DNA from: Cyanobium sp. M30B3
GTDB taxonomy: Bacteria; Cyanobacteriota; Cyanobacteriia; PCC-6307; Cyanobiaceae
Length of the DNA stretch: 64,000 nucleotides
Reading direction: 5' to 3'
NCBI GenBank assembly: GCA_018399015.1
Contig: CP073761.1
Location: forward strand, 3,116,297-3,180,296
The position numbers and the translations under genes were made by a program. Under the pieces are notes generated by a model. That model was not told the DNA's origin. It saw only the letters and a program-made list of their open reading frames with translations, and did not search any database. Positions 59,501-64,000 of the stretch are shown one piece after another (within the stretch, counting starts at the first letter, position 1; every line of letters starts with the position of its first letter).

Positions 59501-60266
59501 CCTGGGCAGCAACACGTCCCTCTCCCGTGAACTGCAATTCACCACGGGCGACAAGCTGGTGTTCCTGGAGTTGTCTGACCTCACGATCTGGGACCTCGAC
59601 GACCACTCCACCACCCTTGATCAGCTGTCCAATCGGATCGGCACCATGCAGATCAGCATCTCCTCGGCTGGCGCCATTGCGACGTTGAACTCCCAGCGCT
59701 CGGGTCTTTCCATCCAACTGGCTCTCCAGGAGGAGGAAGCATCGCTGGCCGGCTTCGTGGCCCGCCAGCAGCATCAGGCCGCCGTGCTCGACTTCACCGG
59801 CCTGGGCAATGCCCAGGTTGCCGGTGTGCTCGAACTGGCTCGAGAAGCTTCCTACAACTCGCGGATGAACTTTTATAGAGTTCTTGACGTCAAAGGCGCG
59901 GTAGCCGACCCAATCACGGGCGATCCGATTCGGCCGGGCCAGCCGGGCTATGAGGATGCAGCCAGAGCCAGCCAGGTCAGCGATCTCTCCGGACTCTTCA
60001 CCTCCAACAACATCACAACCTCCAGAACAATCACGGTATCGGACTCCTTCATGCTTGCCCCCTTTGCGGACGTGGATACCGGCAAGGAACGGCACACGTT
60101 CTTTGCATTCAAAGAGGCCAATACTGATGGGGTCCAGCACTTCCAGGTGCTGGGCGACAACGTCTTCGGCTTGGAGGACCTCTACGGGGGAGGGGATCGG
60201 GACTTCGACGATCTGATCTTCTCCTTCAAGCCCACGGCATTGATCGGCAGCTCCCCCCTGGCCTGA
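47538..60266 (+). CDS. giant modular secreted adhesin (4242 residues)
   Basis: Modules by residue: end of a C-type lectin domain (1-46); beta-sandwich region; PA14 (about 192-360); carbohydrate-binding-like domain (452-595); Calx-beta-type repeats; second carbohydrate-binding domain (994-1140); LamG (1193-1313 and 1441-1498) interrupted by a PA14 (1315-1438); third PA14 (1821-1955); more Calx-beta-like repeats to about 2730; a long unassigned region; EF-hand-like loops at Asp3087 and about 3484; and C-terminal DUF4114 (about 4171-4235, GGGDRDFDDLIF). I notice only one Cys (1270). No N-terminal signal peptide is seen, so type I-like secretion is likely. GC is clearly below the core genes. Probably a cell-surface or extracellular sugar-binding adhesin. 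Confidence 0.9.
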   Translation: MYTNWDSGQPNNNNNQDYLQIYTSGYWDDTDGGSDNKRRYITEWGRAGAEFTAEFADLNASDTASGTANGHKNGVAPKMTINFDWVVPDDYVDIRNGTPLIDIPITFGGTAIFDTDYTVSVSGGRSEWRDDGRLYVRNTNSVVLTFNFNDNSDWKFPRTITAALHPDGSENIYAIGGNATSQVWLFDDKPQLSLGQGANQFIHTAYTFTPNDTLPKDNNDFNTNNTVLVFDNDGINESDASFAAQGLYDYFAIRWETYLRIPETGNYVFRTTTDDGTELTIQRNNSSGEVLDSFSHWEPTSATSHDTKPISLKEGDVVWLRLDYFENTGAASAKLTWDRPNGSGGTVSNEIVPASAMFLSESLAKGLNRTESDTDSTSLGFQLFANKSTTDEVNVQLTSSSETANSTFNTTQAQRQTDGTRVGGDYAIVANSAILGTDNIGINGVVQGRTISPFGTSANAATTSRDSSTEVSPVGGVPLRMSVTGNDPHLATYNSSQWNVADAQQGDTWTLSVYAKADRSTSGQLFIFEANENGVITKAPATTIQLGNEWQRHSFTYTFTDPSARYIQVRLDGPDSGGTGASIWWDGLQVEQASQASHFSVSSEINHFAAKFNPLDLHSGGFGTLPWTPSSDNVNTLPIVKSFDVLVLPDSYAENTESITLTLGSGTGYGVSNNSQTITIADNPFVLSLKAGQNPTEAGANEADLGWFTISANKPAPNGGLRVRYEITGGSATRDVDYYAPQATLSTADFDPENLVVLPTGATEARIYISAIADAIREGDETITLKLIPNVETDDKGFTFQRYNIDSGHSEATLTIIDSTAYTPAVVVTPADRTGLATVRAQLINGQQQAAFEVRITSQPLAEVTVNLSSSSGTLSSQQLTFTSSNWTQPQRVTLSDLRTDGVSTVSLGTASSDSFYSALSATQRVIPSNWPSELELTLWEGGSPVPMQPAASVQAVDGTEGSNSRLGFELNLASPVTGSPVELLYELQGGTSSPFGTVANAAITSRDTGTAASPVGGVPLRMTVTGNDPYLETYNGSQWNIAEAIQGDTWTVSVYAKADRPTSGQLFIFEVDESGRNTKAPAKTIQLSTDWQRQSFTYTLTDPSTRYIQVRLDGPQDDGSGTEIWWDGLQVEKGDQASPFTTSPDTNQFAGTFNSLDLYSGYGLILDGKDADVLHQPQATYRPLILSNNSSGGEFAYAELGELTTVSSSGEISAEAWVRRDAASTDAGVLDFTDDSGHNQITLGFHDTTGKPKLDIRDPGGALLLSLICDSEVGLGEWNHLAYSVNARGVASLYLNGDLAKRGQLTHASGLKVSLYEGKNFETLRSSSGESTIDFDDSYDTTRGGDGDTFSIRATGQIQARTNGDNSFAVLSDEGVRIWINGQQVVNSWTNHEATWNSFTVPNLVAGEWYDIQIDYYEDGGAARLLLADHEGGMPTTALRHVPLFNTARSHNSIGRTALGSSASGYFNGAIRGVGIWNAARSQEQIQASKLAALPGGTGLISALALNNSTENSVAGAPAAVLHSGSSNSATFATTPIYGIKIAVGSSSISLPTPAVDDLTAEGTESLTLTLIDSGRYSIAGSTGTATAYLSDNDIADVLFLSASQAGSTDGTTTWTPTSQFRVSESDVSNGTITPLGIRLNSRPTAAVTLTLDLISYDSGEIQVTNPANPAATAVQLVFTPDNWDQIQPLQLQGIDDDENDDDTTQQLSFTVSSSDPIYAAIRPSLSVLVIDNDATTANESLATAQSSTAPMVSLTGPTQPTIREDGSDSATFTISLPNAASEDTLVFFELDRRLSQVSASDIMISAGSGNQSMGGLTRFDSASGAEETAKLDSDGINETAASFNDNNLTGAFTSTWSGYIFIPETGSYNFNIPVQGGTRLTLDGQVVIDKLNTNALATWGTGTIQLNRGDFLAIKLDYQSFNTDSPSVALQWKRPTDGGTDYREEIVPSDFLTRTSGFSLLIPKGSTTGSFTMTGVQDQVAEGIETLATSLLTARGVGLIVLDQSGINQLQVTLATTDRESINLPEGTVLALGEDLGSNGEKSETIATFTVNASATIHRDRTTALTGTLTWTATGETSAYNSSVVGLVAGYGSDLYQIADPSVSLTLTAPLIANGSNSYLASLQLESTNRSTVTIPSGTTLNYTVDSTGEFISLVLSDSLTVASGETVTDVAFSESAKSNSLDPTAASTPLVGLSSSYVLPNSNVLQLIDDDQAGLFFSLDATGNTTIDSTPFNLSEGGSSTTRYVRLTSQPTASVTVYVETDDASEVLLQVPGTNPAPADSRIALTFKPSNWQTAQAFTVIPVDDKLVDGNNEVNLHVRTTSSDSFYNINEANLPKLPFRVNDNDSATLLVELQQSTISKAGNGFLNLSLTAQPTADVTVSLVPSDSQFIINNRSIGRGETLIFTPTNWSTIQTISLWAVDDTTVEDITRSQLKLSTSTSDVSFNGLSINPVQIDIVDNDLPQALITLISDSSEDAKPGRFRIELTNPAPNSAGSTGIQVSYGISALSLDPGLGYPPTPSSINKITQSPGSTSGQVRIAPGHSSSDVIVVPIDDFVADTVNKTFTVQLTAGEGYSLSNDAVSNSATVQIINNDVAGVVLFTSGERVLVKETGESATYQLALLSQPTDNVTVKLSELIPSGASRQLGTISEAYEKTYTFTPSNWYTPQQISVWAYDDAKIEDGTGDNQFTGIHAAQLSYNFSSNDSAYNSASHSTDSSHFTNMVQAVDVLDFELPAETADALQSSLTSLQEGVDSLSLPIVGSLDGKAGDGLRKFITNLANSIRQIGTPTPSKLSKLLSKEIADALGIPESAVTVSLAMQGTSAVVVSFQFSDSYDIFSVPLAADFGLPGLGFQSEGTLDAYFSYDAGLELIFPRSGDIYLNTNNDPDEGRKTFLNAEFNTSLSPDFNLTGGLGFLQLDAVNQPSANDNVKINNQPASTELDVSFALDLSGDAGSDGMLTLSELMSSSLDLENVFQYELQGAAAMSFGVTTSVNGSAAIPSFSFDLASLLPLFDYSNKEQTEAEENQTSFYFDNIKLDLGTYITQMLGPIVDGLDSILNPLYPIVDALYSDTHIFATIGIEKTFDADKDGKVSTLDLASWFADFYATFDPIRGAELKDTIDTTIEFLGVIKGVMDLIRDLEQMKEEGSFYIDYGSYVLPAFSAGDQSASTESVVVDEDSTPELSSNTGEQADAGGSDSSGTSSSSFKDIMEQLDELGFEIPLIDDPKNAIKLLLGQDVSLFEWRMPGMGMTSEIEESFPIYPGIEGIIEGGFGVDATIGFGFDTFGLNEWKQSGFKAGDAWKVFNGFYVADWLDGDDVPEFTMDATMGAGLGLTALVVRSDITGGLEAAVSFDLLDEGEIAGTSDGKIRGSEITNRISNPLDLFELVGSLSAYLKSKVQVGIDMGFYSIWDTVWQEKLAEIPLFEFGIGGSYGSGTVSNGYLKGTTVFFDGNGNLTIDPYEPSTTSSDDAHYHLRIDHRTFDTNRNGTIDLSEGRLIAFGGIDSTTGLPLQVPFLAPLGQMLTPLTTLHTLAIESGLNDDEASNWIDQAFGLRGFDYLREDPVLRLNQAAGATATASEWDAMAAYIGHIKLHFGWDVLAYSLQQLLSDQYPEDIETEIGLITAFTQELLELATDTPINDRLATAALRTISRHQPDMPADVAILAPLAAEMAANANWEFSKQIDTVLASAQASTISLPETYATIHRLKRDAFTHYRAETDTISHELYLINDPAQLRRTVHERLQQVHHGFVTEQFSSEADQLIDGLTSGWSLEQGSALVSPTTFSARNALQALGVNLGAQQLAFTLNANPNQSGLSPQVRLLANLEGLGLDQRKAGHAFTYLVDTDLTPSSFLYDGNSRTGARLFNLGEGQPLVAELNYIDNDRGDRDLREGVIQDPSTFGELIQDHQFTVSTESPILTVAANTTNPLPAAVFATSRMVRSGATSNQVGYIVLASGEDWDPGRITVESIRERLQILGGTLENSNTPSLGSNTSLSRELQFTTGDKLVFLELSDLTIWDLDDHSTTLDQLSNRIGTMQISISSAGAIATLNSQRSGLSIQLALQEEEASLAGFVARQQHQAAVLDFTGLGNAQVAGVLELAREASYNSRMNFYRVLDVKGAVADPITGDPIRPGQPGYEDAARASQVSDLSGLFTSNNITTSRTITVSDSFMLAPFADVDTGKERHTFFAFKEANTDGVQHFQVLGDNVFGLEDLYGGGDRDFDDLIFSFKPTALIGSSPLA
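48891..49405 (+). repeat. intragenic duplication, copy 1 (carbohydrate-binding module)
   Basis: About 515 bp closely matching 50517-51030. Both encode SPFGT-ANAA-TSRD, PVGGVPLRM, VTGNDP, GDTWT-SVYAKADR and IWWDGLQVE, with many long identical stretches at DNA level. Confidence 0.85.
50517..51030 (+). repeat. intragenic duplication, copy 2 (carbohydrate-binding module)
   Basis: Partner of 48891-49405. The similarity begins at TCCCCATTTGGCAC in both copies and fades after the DLHSGG/DLYSGY codons, so the duplicated unit is the complete module plus about 30 residues. Confidence 0.85.
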
Positions 60267-60301
60267 TGGGCCGGGGCAGGCTGCCTGTGCTGCTGGGCAT
60301 C

Positions 60302-60355
60302 CGACGCATCCCCGCCGCCATCGAACGGGTCCGGGCGAGCTGAGAAGCTGGGCCC
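60302..60355 (+). pseudogene. 3' remnant of speE upstream of speB
   Basis: The bases before speB copy the speE 3' end at 43210-43263: CGACG-CATCCCCGCCGCCATCGA, then a diverged stretch, then GAGCTGAGAAGCTGGG including the stop. Intact speE ends with [12 protein letters not shown]; the remnant retains IPAAIERVR in one frame. It marks the right end of the inserted segment. Confidence 0.8.
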
Positions 60356-61246
60356 ATGGGCAACACAACACCGTTCAACACAACACCGTTCAACGCGGAT
60401 CTCTTTGACACCGACGGCGCCATCTACATGGGCAGTCGCCGGGATCCGGCCGGCTGCCGCGCGGGCCTGTTTGGCGTGCCCTACGACGGCACCACCTCCT
60501 TCCGCCCCGGCACCCGCTTCGGGCCGGCGGCGATCCGCGAGGTGAGCAGCGGCCTGGAGAGCTACTGCCCCCAGCTCGACCGCGACCTGGAGGATCTGGC
60601 CTTCGCCGATCTGGGGGCGGTGGATATCCCCTTCGGTGCCCCCGAGCCGGTGGTGGCGGCCGTGAAGCAGGCCACAGAAGCCGTGCTGACCCTGGGGCTC
60701 AGACCGCTGATGCTGGGCGGCGAGCACTCGATCAGCTCCGGCGCGGTGGCAGCGGTGGCCCAACAACACCCCGAGCTGGTGCTGGTGCAGCTCGACGCCC
60801 ACGCCGACCTGCGCCACACCTGGCTCGGCGCCCACCACAGCCACGCCTGTGCCATGCGCCGCTGCCTGGAGGTGCTGCCCAGCCAGCAGCTGCTGCAGAT
60901 CGCCATCCGCAGCGGCACCCGCGAGGAGTTCAGCGAGCTGCGCCAGAGCGGCCGGCTGGTGGCCATCGAGCGCATGGCGGAAGCGCTGCGGCCCCTGCGC
61001 GGCCAGCCCATCTACCTCACCGTGGATCTGGATTGGTTTGATCCTGCCGTGATGGCCGGTACCGGCACCCCCGAACCGGGCGGCTTCCTGTGGAGCCACT
61101 TCGCGGCACTGGTGAGCGAACTGCGCCACCACAACCTGGTGGCCGCCGACGTGGTGGAGCTGGCCCCCCAGCTGGACCCCAGCGGCGTCAGCAGCGTGCT
61201 GGCCGCCAAGGTGGTGCGCAGCCTGCTGCTGCTGCTGGCTGCCTGA
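60356..61246 (+). CDS. speB: agmatinase/ureohydrolase family protein
   Basis: The 296-residue ureohydrolase has the manganese-binding motifs GGEHS, VQLDAHADLRH, and a DLDWFDP third motif. The family hydrolyses agmatine (or related guanidino compounds) to putrescine and urea, feeding spermidine synthase; exact substrate choice is inferred from the historic link to speE. The N-terminus contains a tandem NTTPF-NTTPF from a 15-bp repeat. Its 5' end is duplicated as a pseudogene next to speE at 43254. Confidence 0.88.
   Translation: MGNTTPFNTTPFNADLFDTDGAIYMGSRRDPAGCRAGLFGVPYDGTTSFRPGTRFGPAAIREVSSGLESYCPQLDRDLEDLAFADLGAVDIPFGAPEPVVAAVKQATEAVLTLGLRPLMLGGEHSISSGAVAAVAQQHPELVLVQLDAHADLRHTWLGAHHSHACAMRRCLEVLPSQQLLQIAIRSGTREEFSELRQSGRLVAIERMAEALRPLRGQPIYLTVDLDWFDPAVMAGTGTPEPGGFLWSHFAALVSELRHHNLVAADVVELAPQLDPSGVSSVLAAKVVRSLLLLLAA
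60361..60390 (+). repeat. 15-bp tandem repeat at the speB start
   Basis: CAACACAACACCGTT is repeated exactly at 60361-60375 and 60376-60390, in frame and immediately after the start codon. The speB remnant at 43254 has only one copy of this unit, so the duplication is probably younger than the junction duplication. Confidence 0.9.
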
Positions 61247-61248
61247 CG

Positions 61249-61647
61249 TCAGTAGCAGCAGGTGCCGCTGGTGCGCTGCTCGCGCAGGCGCTCATGCTGC
61301 TGGCCGATCAGCAGCAGGGCCAGGGTGGGGTGGTTGTGGAGCAGGTTGAGGAAGCGCAGCCGGTCCAGCCTCACCATCTCCACCGGCGTGCGGGCCACCG
61401 CTGTGTTGCGGTACAGGCCTTCGCCCCAGAGGATGTCCTGGTAGCTGAACAGTTCGCCGGGGCGGTAACAGAGCTTCTCCCCGTCCTCGCCAAGCACCTC
61501 CACGATGCCGCGGCGCATGGCGTAGATCGAGTCAGCCGCCTGCCCCCGTTCAAACACACCCGCACCGGTGGGCAGCGTGAGGATCTCCGATTCCACCTGG
61601 GCCGCCATCAGATCCACAGGCGTGCACACCGCTGGCGTTGCAACCAA
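61249..61647 (-). CDS. cyclic-nucleotide-binding-domain protein without HTH
   Basis: About 132 residues. The cupin-like CNB/Crp fold is visible (GVFERGQAADSIYAMRRGIV, LCYRPGELFSYQDILWG, RTPVEMVRLDRLRFLNLLH), with a short C-terminal helix ending in QRTSGTCCY. There is no DNA-binding domain, so it is a sensor-only or decayed Crp/Fnr-type protein. A GGGAGG sequence lies 8 nt before TTG 61647, which suggests that start; GTG 61656 and ATG 61608 are alternatives. Confidence 0.65.
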   Translation of the reverse strand: MVATPAVCTPVDLMAAQVESEILTLPTGAGVFERGQAADSIYAMRRGIVEVLGEDGEKLCYRPGELFSYQDILWGEGLYRNTAVARTPVEMVRLDRLRFLNLLHNHPTLALLLIGQQHERLREQRTSGTCCY

Positions 61648-61656
61648 TCCCGTCAC

Positions 61657-61799
61657 CTCCCGGCTTAAGACAACAACCCATTACAACCGGTCAACGGCCC
61701 CAAGGAGTGCAGCGCGAGCAGAACTGCGGCAGACCTCGGGGTTTTTCAGGATTTACACAGATTGCGGTCGGGTTGGATTGGTGGTGGCCCCTGCTGCTC
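61657..61799. other. short intergenic region between minus-strand genes
   Basis: It includes an AT-richer stretch near 61664-61690 and GGGGTTTTTCAGGATTTAC near 61738. It probably holds the promoter of the CNB gene. No gene is recognised. Confidence 0.4.
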
Positions 61800-62054
61800 T
61801 CAGCGCAGCTGGCCCAGGTCGCCCTCGAGGCTGAGTTGGCGACCGGCGACGGGCACAGACCTTCGGCCAGGGGCGGACATCACCTGGGCATTCAGAGTGG
61901 GCAGCCGGGGCTCCCTGGCGGTCCAGTGGTGACAGGAAACCTCGGCCACCAGCTCCGGATGGATCGGCAGCTGGCGCAGGCGACACCAGCCCATGGCCCC
62001 ATTCTGGGGAGGCTGCCCATGGAGACAGCCGCGGCAACTGGGTTGGCTGGCCAT
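61800..62054 (-). CDS. small cysteine-containing hypothetical protein
   Basis: The 84-residue protein begins MASQPSCRGCLHGQPPQNGA, continues GWCRLRQLPIHPELVAEVSC followed by HHWTAREPRLP. Four cysteines (CxxC plus two single Cys) suggest a zinc- or Fe-S-binding knuckle. The composition is protein-like in this frame only. No function is recognised. It is divergent from the GT39 gene, about 120 nt away. Confidence 0.5.
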   Translation of the reverse strand: MASQPSCRGCLHGQPPQNGAMGWCRLRQLPIHPELVAEVSCHHWTAREPRLPTLNAQVMSAPGRRSVPVAGRQLSLEGDLGQLR

Positions 62055-62174
62055 GGGCCGGGGGCTGGAGCGCCAAGGGTAGGGGGGGCGCTCCGGACTG
62101 TCGCGCCGGATACCTGCATCTTCTGAATGTCTTCCTGAGTGCTTCTTAAAATTTGCTGCTCGGCAAACACTCCC

Positions 62175-63878
62175 GTGTCCGATCCGCCCGGCAGTGCGGT
62201 TTCCTCCACGGCCTCCTCTGGACGATTCCTGGCACTCCTGCTGCTCTGCCTGGCCCTGTTTCTCCCCGGCATCGCCAGCCTCCCCCCCACTGACAGGGAT
62301 GAGGCGCTCTACACCCAGGCAACCCGCCAGATGCTGGAGAGCGGCAACCTGCTCGATATCCGCTTCCAGAAGCAGCCGCGCTACAAAAAACCCATCGGGA
62401 TCTACTGGCTTCAGGCCCTCAGCGCCGGCGCGGCGCGCCAGGCCGGCATTCCAGCCACGGCGATGGCTCCTTACCGGTTGGTTTCGCTGCTGGGGGCCAC
62501 GGCATCCGTGCTGCTGCTCTATGGGCTGTTCGCGCCCCTGGTGGGAACCCAGCAAGCCTTCCTGGCCGCCGTGTTGCTGGCCGGCAGCCTGCTCCTGGCC
62601 GTTGAGGCCACCCTGGCCAAAACCGATGCCACCTTGCTGGCCACGGTGGTGGCCATGCAGGGTGGGCTGGCGCGGGCGAGGCTCGGGGAGGAGCGCCTGC
62701 ACCGCGGGGGACGCGCCCTGTTCTGGGGCGGTCTGGGGGTGGGAATGCTGATCAAGGGGCCGGTCGCTCCCGTGGTGGCATCCCTCACGGTGGTGACCCT
62801 GATGGTGCGCGAGCGGAGCTGGAGGCTGCTGCTGCAATTGAAGCCCTGGCCCTGGTTGCTCCTGAGCCTCACGCTGGTGGCCCCATGGCTGATCACGATC
62901 CAGCTGATCAGCTCGGGAGGCTTCCTGCAGCAATCCTTGGGCGGGGATGTGCTTCCGAAGCTGCTGGAAGGCCACGAATCCCACGGGGCCCCACCCGGCA
63001 CCTACACCCTATTGGCACCATTGCTGCTCTGGCCCACCTCCCTGGTGCTGCTCCCGGCCGCCTGGCTGGGCTGGCGGGGGCGGCGGCAGGCAGAGGCCAC
63101 TGGGGGCACCCTTCACTTCGCCATGGCCTGGCTGGGTCCCGCCTGGCTTCTGTTTGAACTTGTGCCCACCAAGTTGCCCCAATACACCCTGCCCCTCGTG
63201 CCAGCTCTCTGTCTGCTGGCCGCCGCCGGGTTTGCCAACCTGCCCGCCCGGGACAGGGTGGGTCGCTGGCTGACGCGGGTGGTTCTTGGGGTCTGGATCC
63301 TGGGGGCCATGGTGCTGGCCGTGGCGGCGCCGCTGGCCTCCGTCTGGGCCCTGGGAAGGGTGAGCCTGGCAGCGGCGATGGTGACGGCCACCTGCCTGGT
63401 CCTGCTCTTCGGCTGCACCCGCGCCGGTTGGACCCCAGGGCGGCAGTTGGCCCTCTGCCTGGCTGCGGCTGTGCTGCTCTGGATGCTACTGCTGGAGGGG
63501 CTGGTTCCCTCCCTCAGGCCCCTCTGGCCGGCGCCCCAATTGGCCGCCGTGCTTGCCAACCACGGAATTCACGGCCAACCGGTGGCGATCACAGGCTTTC
63601 GAGAGCCCAGTGCCGTGCTCCTGCTGGGCACGGCCACCCAACGGACCGACCTCGATGGCATCGGCCGCCATCTCGACGACCACGGCAAGGCCATCGCGAT
63701 CCTGCCCAGCTCAGCCCTCCCCACCCTGGAGACCCGCTTCCCCGCCGGGGCGGGGCGGCAGCGCCTGATCATCGGCCGGGTACGGGGCCTCAACATCACC
63801 AAGGGCCGCCCCCTGGATCTGAGCGTGCTGCAGCAACGCTGCCTCAGCGGATCCGGTCGCAGCCCAGGCTCCTGCTGA
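62175..63878 (+). CDS. GT39-family membrane glycosyltransferase (ArnT/PMT-like)
   Basis: The protein of about 567 residues has around a dozen hydrophobic segments. The first periplasmic loop has the family acidic motif LPPTDRDEALYTQATRQML and the KKPIGIYWLQALSAG block typical of ArnT-like enzymes; LPQYTLPLVPALCLL is also conserved. Such enzymes use polyprenyl-phosphate sugars to glycosylate lipids or proteins on the outer face. GTG 62175 is preferred because sequence upstream (TTCTTAAAATTTG) looks promoter-like; GTG 62139 is an alternative. Confidence 0.85.
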   Translation: MSDPPGSAVSSTASSGRFLALLLLCLALFLPGIASLPPTDRDEALYTQATRQMLESGNLLDIRFQKQPRYKKPIGIYWLQALSAGAARQAGIPATAMAPYRLVSLLGATASVLLLYGLFAPLVGTQQAFLAAVLLAGSLLLAVEATLAKTDATLLATVVAMQGGLARARLGEERLHRGGRALFWGGLGVGMLIKGPVAPVVASLTVVTLMVRERSWRLLLQLKPWPWLLLSLTLVAPWLITIQLISSGGFLQQSLGGDVLPKLLEGHESHGAPPGTYTLLAPLLLWPTSLVLLPAAWLGWRGRRQAEATGGTLHFAMAWLGPAWLLFELVPTKLPQYTLPLVPALCLLAAAGFANLPARDRVGRWLTRVVLGVWILGAMVLAVAAPLASVWALGRVSLAAAMVTATCLVLLFGCTRAGWTPGRQLALCLAAAVLLWMLLLEGLVPSLRPLWPAPQLAAVLANHGIHGQPVAITGFREPSAVLLLGTATQRTDLDGIGRHLDDHGKAIAILPSSALPTLETRFPAGAGRQRLIIGRVRGLNITKGRPLDLSVLQQRCLSGSGRSPGSC

Positions 63879-63928
63879 TTCAGGCCCCACTGCTTTGGCC
63901 CGCCACCCGGCCTGACCCAGCCATAACC

Positions 63929-64000
63929 TCAGGTCTTCCGCGGCCGGCCCCGATGGCGCTCCAGCACACCCCCCTGCACGCCGCCAGCGTAGCCGCCGGC
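63929..64000 (-). CDS. 3' end of an unidentified gene
   Basis: The minus strand is open from the window edge to a TGA at 63929 and encodes AGGYAGGVQGGVLERHRGRP followed by RKT. The Gly-rich turn and GRPR ending are seen at the C-terminus of some family 2 glycosyltransferases, which often neighbour GT39 genes, but 23 residues are too few to be sure. The gene continues outside the window. Confidence 0.4.
   Translation of the reverse strand, partial: AGGYAGGVQGGVLERHRGRPRKT

Noticed and set aside
43396..60301. Classical transposon or prophage
   Set aside because: No transposase, integrase, phage gene or short terminal inverted repeats were found, and the flanking duplication is much longer than a transposon target duplication.

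Overview
The window looks like a GC-rich picocyanobacterium of the Synechococcus/Cyanobium type. The evidence is a high-light-inducible protein (Hlip), a chorismate lyase of the plastoquinone branch, HpsJ-like and DUF3136-like proteins, PEP-CTERM-like secreted proteins and many short, tightly packed genes with ATGA/GTGA overlaps. No species can be named from the sequence alone.

Layout. 1-4.0 kb: the 3' part of a secreted Calx-beta/RTX protein, translationally coupled to a small secreted protein with a PEP-CTERM-like tail. 4.2-5.0 kb: a wrecked Phd-VapC module next to an apparently intact MazEF-like pair. 5.1-31.7 kb: core genome, with tRNA modification (mnmG), chorismate lyase, SprT-like protease, ligA, a TVP38-type membrane protein, a dehydrogenase, SemiSWEET, valS, two MscS channels, a 2OG-Fe(II) oxygenase, a solute-binding protein, a P-type ATPase, a GH3 glucosidase, a CrtQ/CrtO-like pair and a lipase. 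31.7-35.9 kb: accessory patch with Hlip, VapBC, a second PEP-CTERM-like protein, HpsJ, about 1 kb without a recognisable gene, and a J-domain protein. 36-43.3 kb: core genes including tRNA-Val(UAC), an LpxL-like acyltransferase, mazG, arfB and speE.

43.4-60.3 kb is the most interesting part. About 17 kb of visibly lower GC lies between speE and speB. The speE-speB junction is present at both ends: intact speE is followed by a decayed speB 5' fragment (43254-43395), and intact speB is preceded by a decayed speE 3' fragment (60302-60355). The ancestral speE-speB pair was therefore split by an insertion that duplicated the junction. The cargo is a prolyl-hydroxylase-like 2OG oxygenase with an HxE variant of the iron site, a TPR/glycosyltransferase-like protein, an orphan LuxR-type regulator lacking the phospho-acceptor Asp, and a 4242-residue secreted protein. 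That protein carries C-type lectin, PA14, carbohydrate-binding, LamG, Calx-beta, EF-hand-like and DUF4114 modules. Several modules appear inserted inside others. I infer a surface-adhesin island with its own regulator and modification enzymes.

60.4-64 kb returns to core-like sequence: speB, a cyclic-nucleotide-binding-domain protein, a small Cys-containing protein, a GT39-type glycosyltransferase and the 3' end of a further gene on the minus strand.
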